From JBBSNV01 sp964458605 (GTDB lineage: Bacteria; Pseudomonadota; Alphaproteobacteria; Reyranellales; JAQSWP01): 35,612 bases of DNA. The position numbers were made by a program, and so were the translations under genes. Below, piece after piece: positions 24,388 through 31,893 of the stretch. Positions within the stretch are counted from its first letter, which is position 1. Each line of letters starts with the position of its first letter. Below the pieces are notes generated by a model, which did not search any database, was not told the DNA's origin, and worked only from the letters and a program-made list of their open reading frames with translations. The stretch covers positions 1 through 35,612 of the forward strand of contig CAYWLS010000035.1 in NCBI GenBank assembly GCA_964458605.1, written 5' to 3'.

Positions 24388-25110
24388 ATGACATTGCCGC
24401 CGACCGTGCCGCTGCTGTTGGGCCAGCGCCAGATTGCGCTCCATGTGCGCCGCTCCGACCGCGCGCGGCGGCTGTCGCTGCGCATCGATCCGTCGAGCCT
24501 GGCGCTGGAGCTGGTGCTGCCGGCGCGCGCGTCGCTGGCCGAGGGCTTGCGCTTCGCCGCCCGCCAGGCCGACTGGATCGAGCACCGGCTGAGCCGTTTG
24601 CCGCCGCGCGTGGTGCCGGGCGACGGCGCGGTCGTGCCCTATCTGGGCGAGCCGCATTTGCTGCGCCACATCCCTGCCGCGCGACGCCATATCGAGCGCG
24701 TGCTGATGGACGACGGCACGGCCCTGCTGGCGATCGGCGGCGGCGAGGCGGCGCTGCTGGGCCGTCGCCTGAAGGACTGGATGCGCAAGGAGACGCAGCG
24801 CCTGATCGCGCCGCTGGCCCACGACAAGGCAGCGCGACTGGGCAAGCGCATTAGGCGCCTGTCGATCCGCGACAGCCGCACGCGCTGGGGCAGTTGCTCA
24901 AGCTCGGGCACCTTGTCGTTTTCATGGCGGCTGGCGATGACGCCGCTTCATGTGATCGACTATCTCGCCGCCCATGAAGTTGCGCATCTGGTCGAGCTCA
25001 ATCACGGCCCGCGCTTCTGGCGCCAATGCGCGGCGCTGGCGGCGCAGGACATCGCGCCGGCCCGCGCCTGGCTGCGCAAGCACGGCGAATCGATCCTGGC
25101 GATCGGCTGA
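24388..25110 (+). CDS. YgjP-like (DUF45/M48-type) metallopeptidase
   Basis: This encodes 240 residues. The zinc site HEVAH is at 196-200 (YLAAHEVAHLVELNHGPRFW), with a third histidine at 206. The preceding RDSRTRWGSCSSSGTLSFSW is the invariant RWGSC block of the YgjP/DUF45 family. The N-terminal half (LALELVLPARASLAEGLRF) matches the family's non-catalytic domain. Members look like SprT/wss-type proteases; the substrate is unknown. The gene begins where a dehydrogenase relic ends on the other strand. A small gene follows 8 bases after its stop. Confidence 0.92.
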   Translation: MTLPPTVPLLLGQRQIALHVRRSDRARRLSLRIDPSSLALELVLPARASLAEGLRFAARQADWIEHRLSRLPPRVVPGDGAVVPYLGEPHLLRHIPAARRHIERVLMDDGTALLAIGGGEAALLGRRLKDWMRKETQRLIAPLAHDKAARLGKRIRRLSIRDSRTRWGSCSSSGTLSFSWRLAMTPLHVIDYLAAHEVAHLVELNHGPRFWRQCAALAAQDIAPARAWLRKHGESILAIG

Positions 25111-25118
25111 CACTGGCG

Positions 25119-25403
25119 ATGGACAAAGTCGCTATCCGCCAATGGATCGCCGCGATCCGCGATATCCTCGATCGGCAATGGGATCCGATCGGCGGCTGTC
25201 CGCCGGATGAGTACGACCGTTACGCCGGCAAGATCTCGACCATGCTGCGCGGCGGCGCGGACGATGAATCGTTGCTGGCTTATCTTGCATGGGCGGAAAC
25301 GGTTCACATGGGATTGCCCGATTCCGATCTTCGAATCGCCACGCGCCGTGCCGTCGTCGCTGCGCTGCGCGCGCTGGGACAACCGCCCTATATTCCCGGC
25401 TGA
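25119..25403 (+). CDS. small conserved-looking protein (DUF1871-like)
   Basis: This encodes 94 residues, starting 8 bases after the peptidase stop, with no strong ribosome binding site, so coupling is likely. The body reads WDPIGGCPPDEYDRYAGKIS followed by ESLLAYLAWAETVHMGLPDS. The WDPIG...DEYD.Y pattern is one I associate with small DUF1871-like proteins, some of which occur as immunity-type proteins; this is weak. A strong hairpin terminator follows at 25413. No function is proposed. Confidence 0.7.
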   Translation: MDKVAIRQWIAAIRDILDRQWDPIGGCPPDEYDRYAGKISTMLRGGADDESLLAYLAWAETVHMGLPDSDLRIATRRAVVAALRALGQPPYIPG

Positions 25404-25404
25404 A

Positions 25405-25441
25405 AACAAAAAGCCCGGCATCGCTGCCGGGCTTCTGTTTC
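25405..25441. terminator. bidirectional intrinsic terminator
   Basis: AGCCCGGCA-TCGC-TGCCGGGCT (25413-25434) is a perfect 9-bp stem with a 4-base loop. It is flanked by AAAACAAAAA on the left and TTCTGTTT on the right, so it can end transcription of the small plus-strand gene and of the convergent minus-strand exported-protein gene. Confidence 0.8.
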
Positions 25442-25456
25442 GACCAGTGACGCCGC

Positions 25457-25699
25457 TTAGCTGGCGCGCGTGATGCAGGCCTTCTTCTTGGCCGCATCGG
25501 TCATCGCGTTGCACTGCTTGAGCGCGGCGGTCTTGGTCTTCTGGGCCTGAGCCGTGCACTGCTTTTTCTGCGTGACATTGCTCATGGCGTTGCACTTCTT
25601 GATGGTGGTGCTGTAGGCGCCGGCAAAGGCCGGCGAGGTGGTGGCCACCATGGACGACGCCACCATGAGGGCGGCGACAACGACAGCGATCTTGCGCAT
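25457..25699 (-). CDS. small exported protein with two cysteine repeats (PsiF-like)
   Basis: This encodes 80 residues; the start at 25699 opens a signal peptide (MRKIAVVVAALMVASSMVAT, cleavage after AFA near residue 27). The mature 53 residues contain two copies of a KxCNAMxxxxxKKxC unit (KKCNAMSNVTQKKQC and KQCNAMTDAAKKKAC), giving four cysteines that could form two disulfides. The pattern recalls PsiF repeats. It is lysine- and threonine-rich, and the function is unknown. It is convergent with the plus-strand gene across a shared terminator. Confidence 0.75.
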   Translation of the reverse strand: MRKIAVVVAALMVASSMVATTSPAFAGAYSTTIKKCNAMSNVTQKKQCTAQAQKTKTAALKQCNAMTDAAKKKACITRAS

Positions 25700-25898
25700 G
25701 ACGACAAACTTCTCCGAAACCAGCAAATCCCCCGCTTGACGCAGAGCCCCTTCGCCACCTGCGATCCTATCCCCAGCGCCCGGGCAAATCCAATGAAATC
25801 AGATTGGTAGGCGGATTTCTTTATCTCGATTCTAGCGCTGGGATTTGGCCGCAACGCCCGGATAGAGGGCAAAGGCCCCAGCCCCTATTTTTCGCCGC

Positions 25899-27041
25899 AT
25901 GAGCACTTCATTATCGGCCATGGCCACCTCCACCCCGGCCCGCGCCATCGGCGCCGGCCTCCCGACCCTCCCATTCGCCAGCCCGGCCGCGCGCTGGCGT
26001 GCGGTGCAGAACCGCGATGCCTCGGCCGACGGCGCCTTCGTGTTCGCAGTCAAGACCACCGGCGTGTTCTGTCGGCCGTCCTGCGCGGCGCGGCCGGCCA
26101 AGCGCCAGAACGTGAGCTTTTTCGGCTCCTGCCCGGAAGCGCGGCAGGCGGGCTACCGCCCCTGCAAGCGCTGCCAGCCCGAGGCGCCGGCCAAGGGCCG
26201 CGCGCTGGTCGAACGCGCCGCCACCTTGCTGGTCGATCCCGACAGCGACGAGCCGCGGCCGCTGGCCGAGGTGGCGCGCCAGCTCAAGCTGACGCCCTCG
26301 GCCCTGACCAGGCTGTTCCGCCGCGAGCTGGGGCTGACGCCGCGCGAATTCCTGGCGCAGCGCAAGCGCAGCCGCTTCCGCAAGGCGCTGAAGGACGGCC
26401 AGCCGATCGCCGAGGCCACTTACGATGCCGGCTACGGCTCCTCCAGCCGGGTCTATGAGGGCGACGGCGCGGGGCTGGGCATGACGCCGGCCACCTATCG
26501 CAAGGGCGGCGAGGGCGCCGAGATCGCCTGGGCCATCGCGCCTTCGGCCTTCGGCAAGGTGCTGGTGGCGGCCACCTCGCGCGGCATCTGCGCGGTGTTC
26601 CTGGGCGACAGCGAGGCCCGGCTGATCGAGGAGTTGCGCGGCGACTTCCCCGCCGCCACCCTGGTGCCGGGCGATGCCTCGATGACCAGCAAGGTCGAGG
26701 CGGTGCTGGCGCGGCTCGACGGGCGCAAGCCCACCTCCTTGCTGGCCAGGGACCTGGCCTTCGACATCCGCGCCACGGCGTTCCAGTGGCAGGTGTGGAA
26801 GGCGCTGACCGAGATCCCGGCCGGCCAGACCCGCACCTATGGCCAGATCGCCGCCGCCATCGGCCATCCCGGCGCCGCCCGCGCCGTGGGCCGCGCCTGC
26901 GCCACCAACCCGGTGTCGATCGTGGTGCCCTGCCATCGCGCGATCGGCTCGAGCGGCAGCCTGACCGGCTATCGCTGGGGCGTCGAGCGCAAGAAAAAGC
27001 TGCTGGCGGAAGAGAAGCAACGCGCCGGCGCCAAGCGCTGA
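25899..27041 (+). CDS. ada: bifunctional methylphosphotriester/O6-methylguanine methyltransferase and regulator Ada
   Basis: This encodes 380 residues. The N-terminal zinc domain has Cys 58, Cys 62, Cys 89 and Cys 92 (TGVFCRPSC, RPCKRCQP), the methylphosphotriester acceptor site. An AraC-type helix-turn-helix lies at 105-200 (LAEVARQLKLTPSALTRLFR, then PIAEATYDAGYGSSSRVYE). The C-terminal methyltransferase has the acceptor Cys 345 in VVPCHRAIG. In E. coli Ada repairs alkylated DNA and, once methylated, activates the adaptive response; the same is inferred here. An alternative start at residue 8 exists. No alkB or alkA is adjacent. It ends in a hairpin terminator that lies inside the convergent gene. 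Confidence 0.95.
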   Translation: MSTSLSAMATSTPARAIGAGLPTLPFASPAARWRAVQNRDASADGAFVFAVKTTGVFCRPSCAARPAKRQNVSFFGSCPEARQAGYRPCKRCQPEAPAKGRALVERAATLLVDPDSDEPRPLAEVARQLKLTPSALTRLFRRELGLTPREFLAQRKRSRFRKALKDGQPIAEATYDAGYGSSSRVYEGDGAGLGMTPATYRKGGEGAEIAWAIAPSAFGKVLVAATSRGICAVFLGDSEARLIEELRGDFPAATLVPGDASMTSKVEAVLARLDGRKPTSLLARDLAFDIRATAFQWQVWKALTEIPAGQTRTYGQIAAAIGHPGAARAVGRACATNPVSIVVPCHRAIGSSGSLTGYRWGVERKKKLLAEEKQRAGAKR

Positions 27042-27054
27042 CCCCTTTCCCGTC

Positions 27055-27921
27055 TCATAGCATCGCGGCGTTCGGATCGAGCGCCGCGATGTTTTTTTGC
27101 GCGGCGCCAGCAGAACTCACGGCATAGCAATAGGCGCAAGCCTGCGCACAGCTATCGTAGGCGCCGATGTCGCGCGACTGGGCACAGGCGCAGCCGATGC
27201 GGTTGCCCTTCTCGCGCGCGGCGATATCGCGGCCGGCGACATCGGACAGCCGCTGCACGTCGATGCAGCGTGCCGCCGCCACGCCGTCGACCAGAAGATG
27301 CGGCTGCGCGCACAGGCTGAGGCGCAGGCCGCGCTCGGCCGCGATGCCGGCCAGCTCGCGCAGCAGCGCGCCCTTCTCTTCGTCGGGCGGATCGCGCCAG
27401 GCGAAGCCGTGCTGGCGTGCCGCCATGTCGAGATTGCGCACGCTCTTGCGATAAGGCTGCATGAACGACACCACCACCTCGTCGGTCGTGCCGGCCAGCG
27501 CCAATGCCAGCGTCGTGAAATTCTCGCGATGCCAGTCCGCATCGGTCAGCGACGAGAACAAGATCGGATCGTAGCGCCACACCACGACGCGCCGGCCGAA
27601 GCGCTTTGCCAGATCGCGCATCTGCGCCAGCGCGCGCTCGGCCGGCAAGGTGGCCGCTTCCAGCGCGCGCGGATAGCCCGTCGCCGTGAAGCTGACCGTG
27701 AATAGGAACGTGTCACGGACATCGTCGAGCGCCGGCAACAGCGGCGCCATGTTGCGAGTCCAGAAGGCGATGGCGTCGACATCGTCCGGCAACAGCGACA
27801 CGCGCGAAGGCTTGCCGCCATAAGGATTGCGCACCTGGCACCATCCGGTTCGCAAGCGCTGCAGGAACCAGCGCGCATGGAAGGCCGGGATGTCGGTGCG
27901 ATAGGAGGCGGAGACGATCAT
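27055..27921 (-). CDS. DUF1848 family protein
   Basis: This encodes 288 residues, opening MIVSASYRTDIPAFHARWF and containing NPYGGKPSRVSLLPDDVDAI, both typical of DUF1848. Close to the C-terminus is a cysteine cluster, GCACAQSRDIGAYDSCAQAC followed by AYCYA, which may hold a metal or iron-sulfur cluster and recalls radical SAM relatives. The biochemical role is not established. It is the last gene of a tight minus-strand trio (epoxide hydrolase, Smr protein, DUF1848), with gaps of 10 bases each. Its last codons contain the terminator of the convergent ada gene. Confidence 0.9.
   Translation of the reverse strand: MIVSASYRTDIPAFHARWFLQRLRTGWCQVRNPYGGKPSRVSLLPDDVDAIAFWTRNMAPLLPALDDVRDTFLFTVSFTATGYPRALEAATLPAERALAQMRDLAKRFGRRVVVWRYDPILFSSLTDADWHRENFTTLALALAGTTDEVVVSFMQPYRKSVRNLDMAARQHGFAWRDPPDEEKGALLRELAGIAAERGLRLSLCAQPHLLVDGVAAARCIDVQRLSDVAGRDIAAREKGNRIGCACAQSRDIGAYDSCAQACAYCYAVSSAGAAQKNIAALDPNAAML
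27061..27098 (+). terminator. ada: intrinsic terminator of ada, inside the end of the convergent gene
   Basis: CATCGCGGCG (27061-27070) and CGCCGCGATG (27082-27091) form a perfect 10-bp stem, followed at once by seven T residues (27092-27098). It serves the plus-strand ada message, yet it lies within the last 15 codons of the minus-strand DUF1848 gene, where the T-run is read as a lysine-asparagine pair. Confidence 0.85.
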
Positions 27922-27931
27922 CGCGCCTCTC

Positions 27932-28477
27932 TCACCGCACCCGCCGGATCAGCACATAGAACGCGCCGCCGCCGCCATGGCGCGCATGGGCGGCGCGATA
28001 GCCGATGATGCGATGGCGGTTCTTGGCCGCGTCGAGCCAATGCGGCAGCTCGCGGCGGATGGCGCCCTCCTTGATGCGGCCGGTCTCGGGATCGATCTTG
28101 GTGCCCTTGCCGGTCACCACCAGCACCGCGCGATGGCCCGACGCCTGGGCCTGGGCCAGGAAGCGGCTCAGCGCCGGTTCGGCCTCGCGCAGGATCATGC
28201 CGTGCAGGTCGAGCGTGGCGTCGATCGCGACCTGGCCGCGCCGCAGCCTGTCGCTGGTGCGGCGGTCGAGCGCGGCCTCGGCCGGCGGCAAGGCCGCAGG
28301 CGGCGGCTCCAGCCGCGGCGTCGGACGTGGCGGCGCCGACGGCGGCACGACGCGTTCGGCCGCGGGCTTGCCGCGCGTCGCCTTGGGTTTGGCGACACGG
28401 CCGACGCCGCGCTTGAGCGGCTTCGCATCGGCCAGCGCGCGATGGAACAGCTCGGTGTCGTCGGGCCTTCTGCTCAT
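27932..28477 (-). CDS. Smr domain protein
   Basis: This encodes 181 residues. A basic, Pro/Ala-rich N-terminal half (residues 1-75) is followed by an Smr domain. The hallmark DLHGM is at 90-94, VLVVTGKGTK at 118-127, and the closing RRELPHWLD and HARHGGGGAFYVLIRR complete it. Smr domains act as nucleases or RNA-binding modules in MutS2-like and stand-alone proteins; the target here is unknown. It sits 10 bases from genes on both sides in a likely operon. Confidence 0.93.
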   Translation of the reverse strand: MSRRPDDTELFHRALADAKPLKRGVGRVAKPKATRGKPAAERVVPPSAPPRPTPRLEPPPAALPPAEAALDRRTSDRLRRGQVAIDATLDLHGMILREAEPALSRFLAQAQASGHRAVLVVTGKGTKIDPETGRIKEGAIRRELPHWLDAAKNRHRIIGYRAAHARHGGGGAFYVLIRRVR

Positions 28478-28487
28478 GATGCGCCGC

Positions 28488-29462
28488 TCACAGCGATCTC
28501 AGGAAATCGATCAGCAGGCGGTTGACCTGATCGGGCCGCTCCTGCTGGGTCCAGTGGCCGCAACCCTCGAGCAATTCGCTGCGCCGCAGAAACGGCAGAT
28601 GCCGGAGCATGGCTTCGAGCGTGCGCTTGGCGGCCGGCGCGGCAATGACGGGATCATGCGTGCCGCCGATATAGAGCGCCGGTACCTCGATCGGCCGGCC
28701 GCGCCAAGGCGCCAGCAGCGAAGCGTTGCGATCGACATTGCGATAGAGATTCAGCCCGCCGCGGAAGCCCGCGCGCCTGTACTCGGCGGTGTAGTAGGCG
28801 AGATCCTCGCGGCTCAGCCAGGCCGGCAGGGCGTCGCCGCAATCCGAACAGGTGTCGAGCAGCCCGCCGCCCGGCGGCACCACCGCGACATAAGGCTTGG
28901 CGGCATTGGCCTCGCCGCCCAGGGACCAGTAGAACAGGCGCAACGAACGCTCGGTGTCGGCCTCGAGCTCCTTCTCGGCCACGCCTTCGCGCTCGAAATA
29001 GAGCATGTAATAGCCGTCGATGCCGGCACGACGCATCTTCTCGGTCACGCCCAGTTGCTCGGGCGGGCTATAGGGCACCGACAGCCCGGCCACGGCAGGG
29101 AACAGATCGGGCCGCAGCAGGGCGGCGGTCCAGGCGATCGGCGCGCCCCAGTCGTGGCCGACGATAGCCGCCCGGTCGGCGCCCAGCGCCTCGACCAGCG
29201 CCGCCATGTCGCCGACATGGTGCAGCAGGCTGTAGGAATCGACCGGCGCCGGCGCCTCGCTGGCCCCGAAGCCGCGCAAATCGGGCGCCACGGCGTGGAA
29301 GCCGGCTGCCGCCAGGGCCGGCAACTGGTGGCGCCAGGAATACCAGCTCTCCGGCCAGCCATGGCACAGCAGCACCAGCTTCCCGCTGCCCATCTCGGCG
29401 ATGCGCAAGTCAATACCGTTGGCCCTGACGGTACGGAAACCGAGATCTGCTCGCAGGCTCAT
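28488..29462 (-). CDS. epoxide hydrolase-like alpha/beta hydrolase
   Basis: A 324-residue alpha/beta hydrolase. The oxyanion motif HGWPE is at 34-38, the nucleophile Asp 104 sits in GHDWG, a cap domain follows (about 140-230), and the catalytic histidine is in GCGHWTQQERP near residue 300. An Asp nucleophile with HGxP marks soluble epoxide hydrolases and not esterases. The substrate is unknown. It is the first gene of the minus-strand trio and divergent from the AhpD-like gene, 53 bases away, so the two promoters must overlap. Confidence 0.92.
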   Translation of the reverse strand: MSLRADLGFRTVRANGIDLRIAEMGSGKLVLLCHGWPESWYSWRHQLPALAAAGFHAVAPDLRGFGASEAPAPVDSYSLLHHVGDMAALVEALGADRAAIVGHDWGAPIAWTAALLRPDLFPAVAGLSVPYSPPEQLGVTEKMRRAGIDGYYMLYFEREGVAEKELEADTERSLRLFYWSLGGEANAAKPYVAVVPPGGGLLDTCSDCGDALPAWLSREDLAYYTAEYRRAGFRGGLNLYRNVDRNASLLAPWRGRPIEVPALYIGGTHDPVIAAPAAKRTLEAMLRHLPFLRRSELLEGCGHWTQQERPDQVNRLLIDFLRSL

Positions 29463-29515
29463 AGCGCCGCCATCCGTATCGCTTTAGCCTTCCGCTCGTG
29501 CGGGAGGGAACAACC

Positions 29516-29977
29516 ATGAAAACGCGCCTGGATTATCGCAAGGTGGCGCCCGAAGGCTATCGCGCTTTTGGCGCCGTGCACCGCTACATCGCCCAATGCG
29601 GGCTGGAAGAATCGCTGGTCCATCTCACCTATCTGCGCATCTCGCAGATCAATGGCTGCGCCTATTGCGTCGACCTGCATTTCCGCGACGCGCTGAAATG
29701 CGGCGTCGATGCGCGCAAGATCAACGCCGTCGCCGCCTGGCGCGAGATGCCGTTTTTCAGCCCGCGCGAGCGGGCCGCCTTCGGCTGGGCCGAATCGCTG
29801 ACCCATGTCGGCGTCACCGGCGCGCCCGATGCCGACTACGAAGCGCTCAAGCCGCATTTCAGCGACAAGGAGATCGCCGATCTCAGCTTCGCCATCGCGC
29901 TGATGAACGGGCTGAACCGCATGGGCGTCGGCTTCCGCCTGGCGCCCGCGCTCGAGCAACCCAGGGCGGCCGAATAG
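29516..29977 (+). CDS. AhpD-like carboxymuconolactone decarboxylase family protein
   Basis: This encodes 153 residues. The start at 29516 is preceded by GGGAGGG. The redox-active CxxC (Cys 48, Cys 51) and nearby His 55 are in INGCAYCVDLHFRDA, the AhpD/YurZ-type peroxidase signature. It is likely an alkylhydroperoxidase that protects against peroxides. Gene neighbours give no specific partner. Its stop is 28 bases from the convergent ogt stop. Confidence 0.9.
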   Translation: MKTRLDYRKVAPEGYRAFGAVHRYIAQCGLEESLVHLTYLRISQINGCAYCVDLHFRDALKCGVDARKINAVAAWREMPFFSPRERAAFGWAESLTHVGVTGAPDADYEALKPHFSDKEIADLSFAIALMNGLNRMGVGFRLAPALEQPRAAE

Positions 29978-30005
29978 CGACTGCCGAATAGCGGCGGCCA
30001 AACAG

Positions 30006-30470
30006 CTAGAGCAGCAGCGCGCCTTCCAGCGCCAGCAGCTTGCTCTTGGTGTGAAGCCCGCCGCGGCCGGAATAGCCGCCCATCGCGCCGCCCGCCGCCA
30101 TGACGCGATGACAGGGCACGATGATCGGGATCGGGTTGGCGCCGCAGGCGCTGCCCACGGCGCGCGGATCGTCGCCGCCCACCGCCTTGGCCATCTCGCC
30201 ATAGGTCAGGGTCTGGCCGTAGGGGATGGCGCACATGCGGGCCCAGACGCGCTGCTCGAAATCGCTGCCGCCGGAAGCCAGCTTCAGGTCGAAATCCTTG
30301 CGGCGGCCGGCGAAATACTCCTCGAGCTGGCGCCTGGCCTCGACCAGCACCGGCGCCGGCGGCGCCTGGTCCTGGGCTCTGCGCTCGCCCCAATGCAGCG
30401 CGACAATGGCGCCGTCGCGCTCCTCCACGGTCAGCCTGCCCAGCGGGCTATCGAGCGAAATCTGTGTCAT
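30006..30470 (-). CDS. ogt: methylated-DNA-[protein]-cysteine S-methyltransferase
   Basis: This encodes 154 residues, the normal length for Ogt. Acceptor Cys 120 is in IIVPCHRVMAAGG. The helix-turn-helix region reads FEQRVWARMCAIPYGQTLTY, and ACGANPIPI precedes the acceptor. It transfers the methyl group from O6-methylguanine to its own cysteine. It is the second such protein in the window, the constitutive-type single-domain partner to the inducible ada. It is convergent with the AhpD-like gene. Confidence 0.95.
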   Translation of the reverse strand: MTQISLDSPLGRLTVEERDGAIVALHWGERRAQDQAPPAPVLVEARRQLEEYFAGRRKDFDLKLASGGSDFEQRVWARMCAIPYGQTLTYGEMAKAVGGDDPRAVGSACGANPIPIIVPCHRVMAAGGAMGGYSGRGGLHTKSKLLALEGALLL

Positions 30471-30540
30471 GTGTCAGATATTAAGCCATTGGCGACATGG
30501 AGAAAACTCCGCCCCTTGCGGGGCATTGCCACGGTCCGGC

Positions 30541-30572
30541 TTGACCGCCGCCCCGCGCCGGCGCAATATTAT
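30541..30572 (+). promoter_or_regulatory. candidate promoter for the ACT-like gene
   Basis: TTGACC at 30541-30546 and an AT-rich -10 region, CAATATTATTT (TATTAT at 30567-30572), lie ahead of a roughly 100-base structured leader. The spacing to TATTAT is 20 bases; to CAATAT it is 17. The AT-rich block stands out in a GC-rich setting. Confidence 0.45.
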
Positions 30573-30588
30573 TTCATGTACGGACAGC

Positions 30589-30678
30589 TTCTCCGGAGCA
30601 CGCGAATTAGCGGCCCGGCCCTTTTTCAGGGCCGGGGCTTTGCCTATCGCGTCCGCTTCCATCCGGAGAATCTCCGTC
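30589..30678 (+). promoter_or_regulatory. structured 5' leader that can sequester the ribosome binding site
   Basis: TTCTCCGGA (30589-30597) is the exact complement of TCCGGAGAA (30662-30670), which contains the Shine-Dalgarno GGAGAA eight bases before the ATG at 30679. Between them is a strong hairpin CCCGGCCCT-TTTTC-AGGGCCGGG (30614-30636). The same ribosome-binding bases can alternatively pair locally in CGGAG-AAT-CTCCG (30664-30676). Two mutually exclusive pairings of the site, with a rigid hairpin, resemble a riboswitch or thermosensor. I do not recognise it as a known class. Confidence 0.5.
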
Positions 30679-31032
30679 ATGTCCGCCCAGCCTGAATTCT
30701 CGTCCGCTTCGCCCAACCCGGCCCAACCCGCGCAACGCCACGCGCCGGAGAAGCTGTTCGTGCCGCCCGTCGCGGGCGAGCGCGTCTATCACTGCTATGC
30801 GCTGATCGCCGATCCCGAGGCCGCGCTGCTGCCGCGCGTGCTGCAGTTCTTCGCCAAGCGCAACCTGGTGCCCTATCGCTGCCACGCCACGGTCGAGGGC
30901 CGCGACGACGGCGTGCTCAGCATCGACGTGCAGGTCTGCGGCCTGGACGACTGGAGCGCCGGCCATCTGGGCCAATCCTTGCGTCAGATCGTCGGCGTGC
31001 ACACGGTGCTGATGTCGCGGCTGGTGCGCTGA
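30679..31032 (+). CDS. ACT-domain-like protein
   Basis: This encodes 117 residues. Residues 1-35 are Pro/Ala/Ser-rich and likely disordered. From about 40 the sequence RVYHCYALIADPEAALLPRV, then LQFFAKRNLVPYRCHATVEG, then the closing IDVQVCGLDDWSAGHLGQSL fits the beta-alpha-beta ACT fold as seen in the small subunits of acetolactate synthase (compare PExLxRVLxxxRxRG). The ligand is unknown; ACT domains bind amino acids. It is monocistronic and preceded by the structured leader. Confidence 0.7.
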   Translation: MSAQPEFSSASPNPAQPAQRHAPEKLFVPPVAGERVYHCYALIADPEAALLPRVLQFFAKRNLVPYRCHATVEGRDDGVLSIDVQVCGLDDWSAGHLGQSLRQIVGVHTVLMSRLVR

Positions 31033-31077
31033 AGCGGATCGGCGCCGGCATGCGCGGCCGCCTTCCGCGGCGTGCCG

Positions 31078-31497
31078 TCAGCCCTTCGGCTTGAAGTCCA
31101 GCGACACACCGTTCATGCAATAGCGCTGGCCGGTCGGCGCCGGGCCGTCGGGGAAGACATGCCCGAGATGGCCGCCGCATTTGGCGCAATGTACCTCGGT
31201 GCGCACCATGAAATGGCTGGTGTCGGTCGAGGTCTCGACCGCCTTGGCCTCGAGCGGCTGGTAGAAGCTGGGCCAGCCGCAGCCGGCATCGAACTTGGTA
31301 TCGGTCTGGAACAAGGGCTCGCCGCAGCCGGCACAGACGAAGGTGCCGGGCCGGAACTCCTTGTCCAGCGCACTGCTGTGCGGCCGCTCGGTGCCGTGCT
31401 GGCGCAGCACGCGATACTGCTCCGGCGTCAGGCTCTGACGCCACTCTGCGTCGGTCTTCTGCACGGGGAATTTGTCGGCCTGCTTGGGTGCCGCCAT
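31078..31497 (-). CDS. msrB: peptide-methionine (R)-S-oxide reductase
   Basis: This encodes 139 residues. The start at 31497 follows AGGAGG. The zinc cysteines are Cys 55, 58, 104 and 107 (CAGC, CAKC), CGWPSF is at 73-78, and the catalytic Cys 127 is in RYCMNGVSLDF, so the family is complete. It reduces the R isomer of methionine sulfoxide in proteins using thioredoxin. No msrA is adjacent. The gene is divergent from the quinone oxidoreductase, with about 400 bases between. Confidence 0.95.
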   Translation of the reverse strand: MAAPKQADKFPVQKTDAEWRQSLTPEQYRVLRQHGTERPHSSALDKEFRPGTFVCAGCGEPLFQTDTKFDAGCGWPSFYQPLEAKAVETSTDTSHFMVRTEVHCAKCGGHLGHVFPDGPAPTGQRYCMNGVSLDFKPKG

Positions 31498-31804
31498 GTC
31501 GCGCCTCCTGATTGTCGGGGTGACCCCCGATATGGGATCGCCGGCGTCCTGCGCCAAGCCGACCATGCCACACAAGCCCGTGAGGTGGCAGCCGCAGGCG
31601 ATACGACATCTGGCGGGAGAGAGGTAGACCGAAGGACCGGTCGCCACTGCAGGGTTGTGACGGCCGGTCCCTAGCGGTCCCTTTCAGCAAACTGAAAGAC
31701 GAACGGTTGCGGGTCTTCCGGGGGTTGGGGCGCCGCTTGCGCGGCGTCGGAGCAACTGTTCGCAAAACCGATCCTGCGCCCCTAGCTTGACGAGTTCCTG
31801 ACAT

Positions 31805-31819
31805 TGAGAACCATTCTCT
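31805..31819. promoter_or_regulatory. Fur-box-like palindrome
   Basis: TGAGAACCATTCTCT is close to the 7-1-7 pattern TGAGAATxATTCTCA recognised by Fur-family regulators. It lies upstream of the -10 of the quinone oxidoreductase gene. A single site with two departures from the consensus is weak evidence. Confidence 0.3.
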
Positions 31820-31828
31820 GGGCCAAAC

Positions 31829-31857
31829 TGGCGCAGGGGCCGGACAGCGGCTAGACT
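31829..31857 (+). promoter_or_regulatory. candidate promoter of the quinone oxidoreductase gene
   Basis: TAGACT at 31852-31857 is a good -10; the -35 region (TGGCGC at 31829-31834) is poor. Transcription would start near 31864, leaving a 30-base leader with GGGGGAGG before the ATG at 31894. Confidence 0.4.
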
Positions 31858-31893
31858 TGCCCGCCAAGTGCTTGATTTCAGGGGGAGGATGCC

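Larger units (their letters stand above)
31498..31893. other. 396-base divergent intergenic region
   Basis: No supported gene lies here. It holds a perfect inverted repeat CTTTCAG-CAAA-CTGAAAG (31681-31698), a second hairpin CGCCGC-TTGC-GCGGCG (31731-31746), a Fur-box-like palindrome at 31805-31819, and a promoter candidate at 31829-31857 for the quinone oxidoreductase. The msrB ribosome binding site is at its left end. Confidence 0.6.

Noticed and set aside
30575..30695. A 39-codon leader peptide (MYGQLLRSTRISG...) as an attenuator ahead of the ACT-like gene
   Set aside because: It has no run of a regulatory amino acid and no ribosome binding site; the base-pairing over the gene's own site is the stronger signal.
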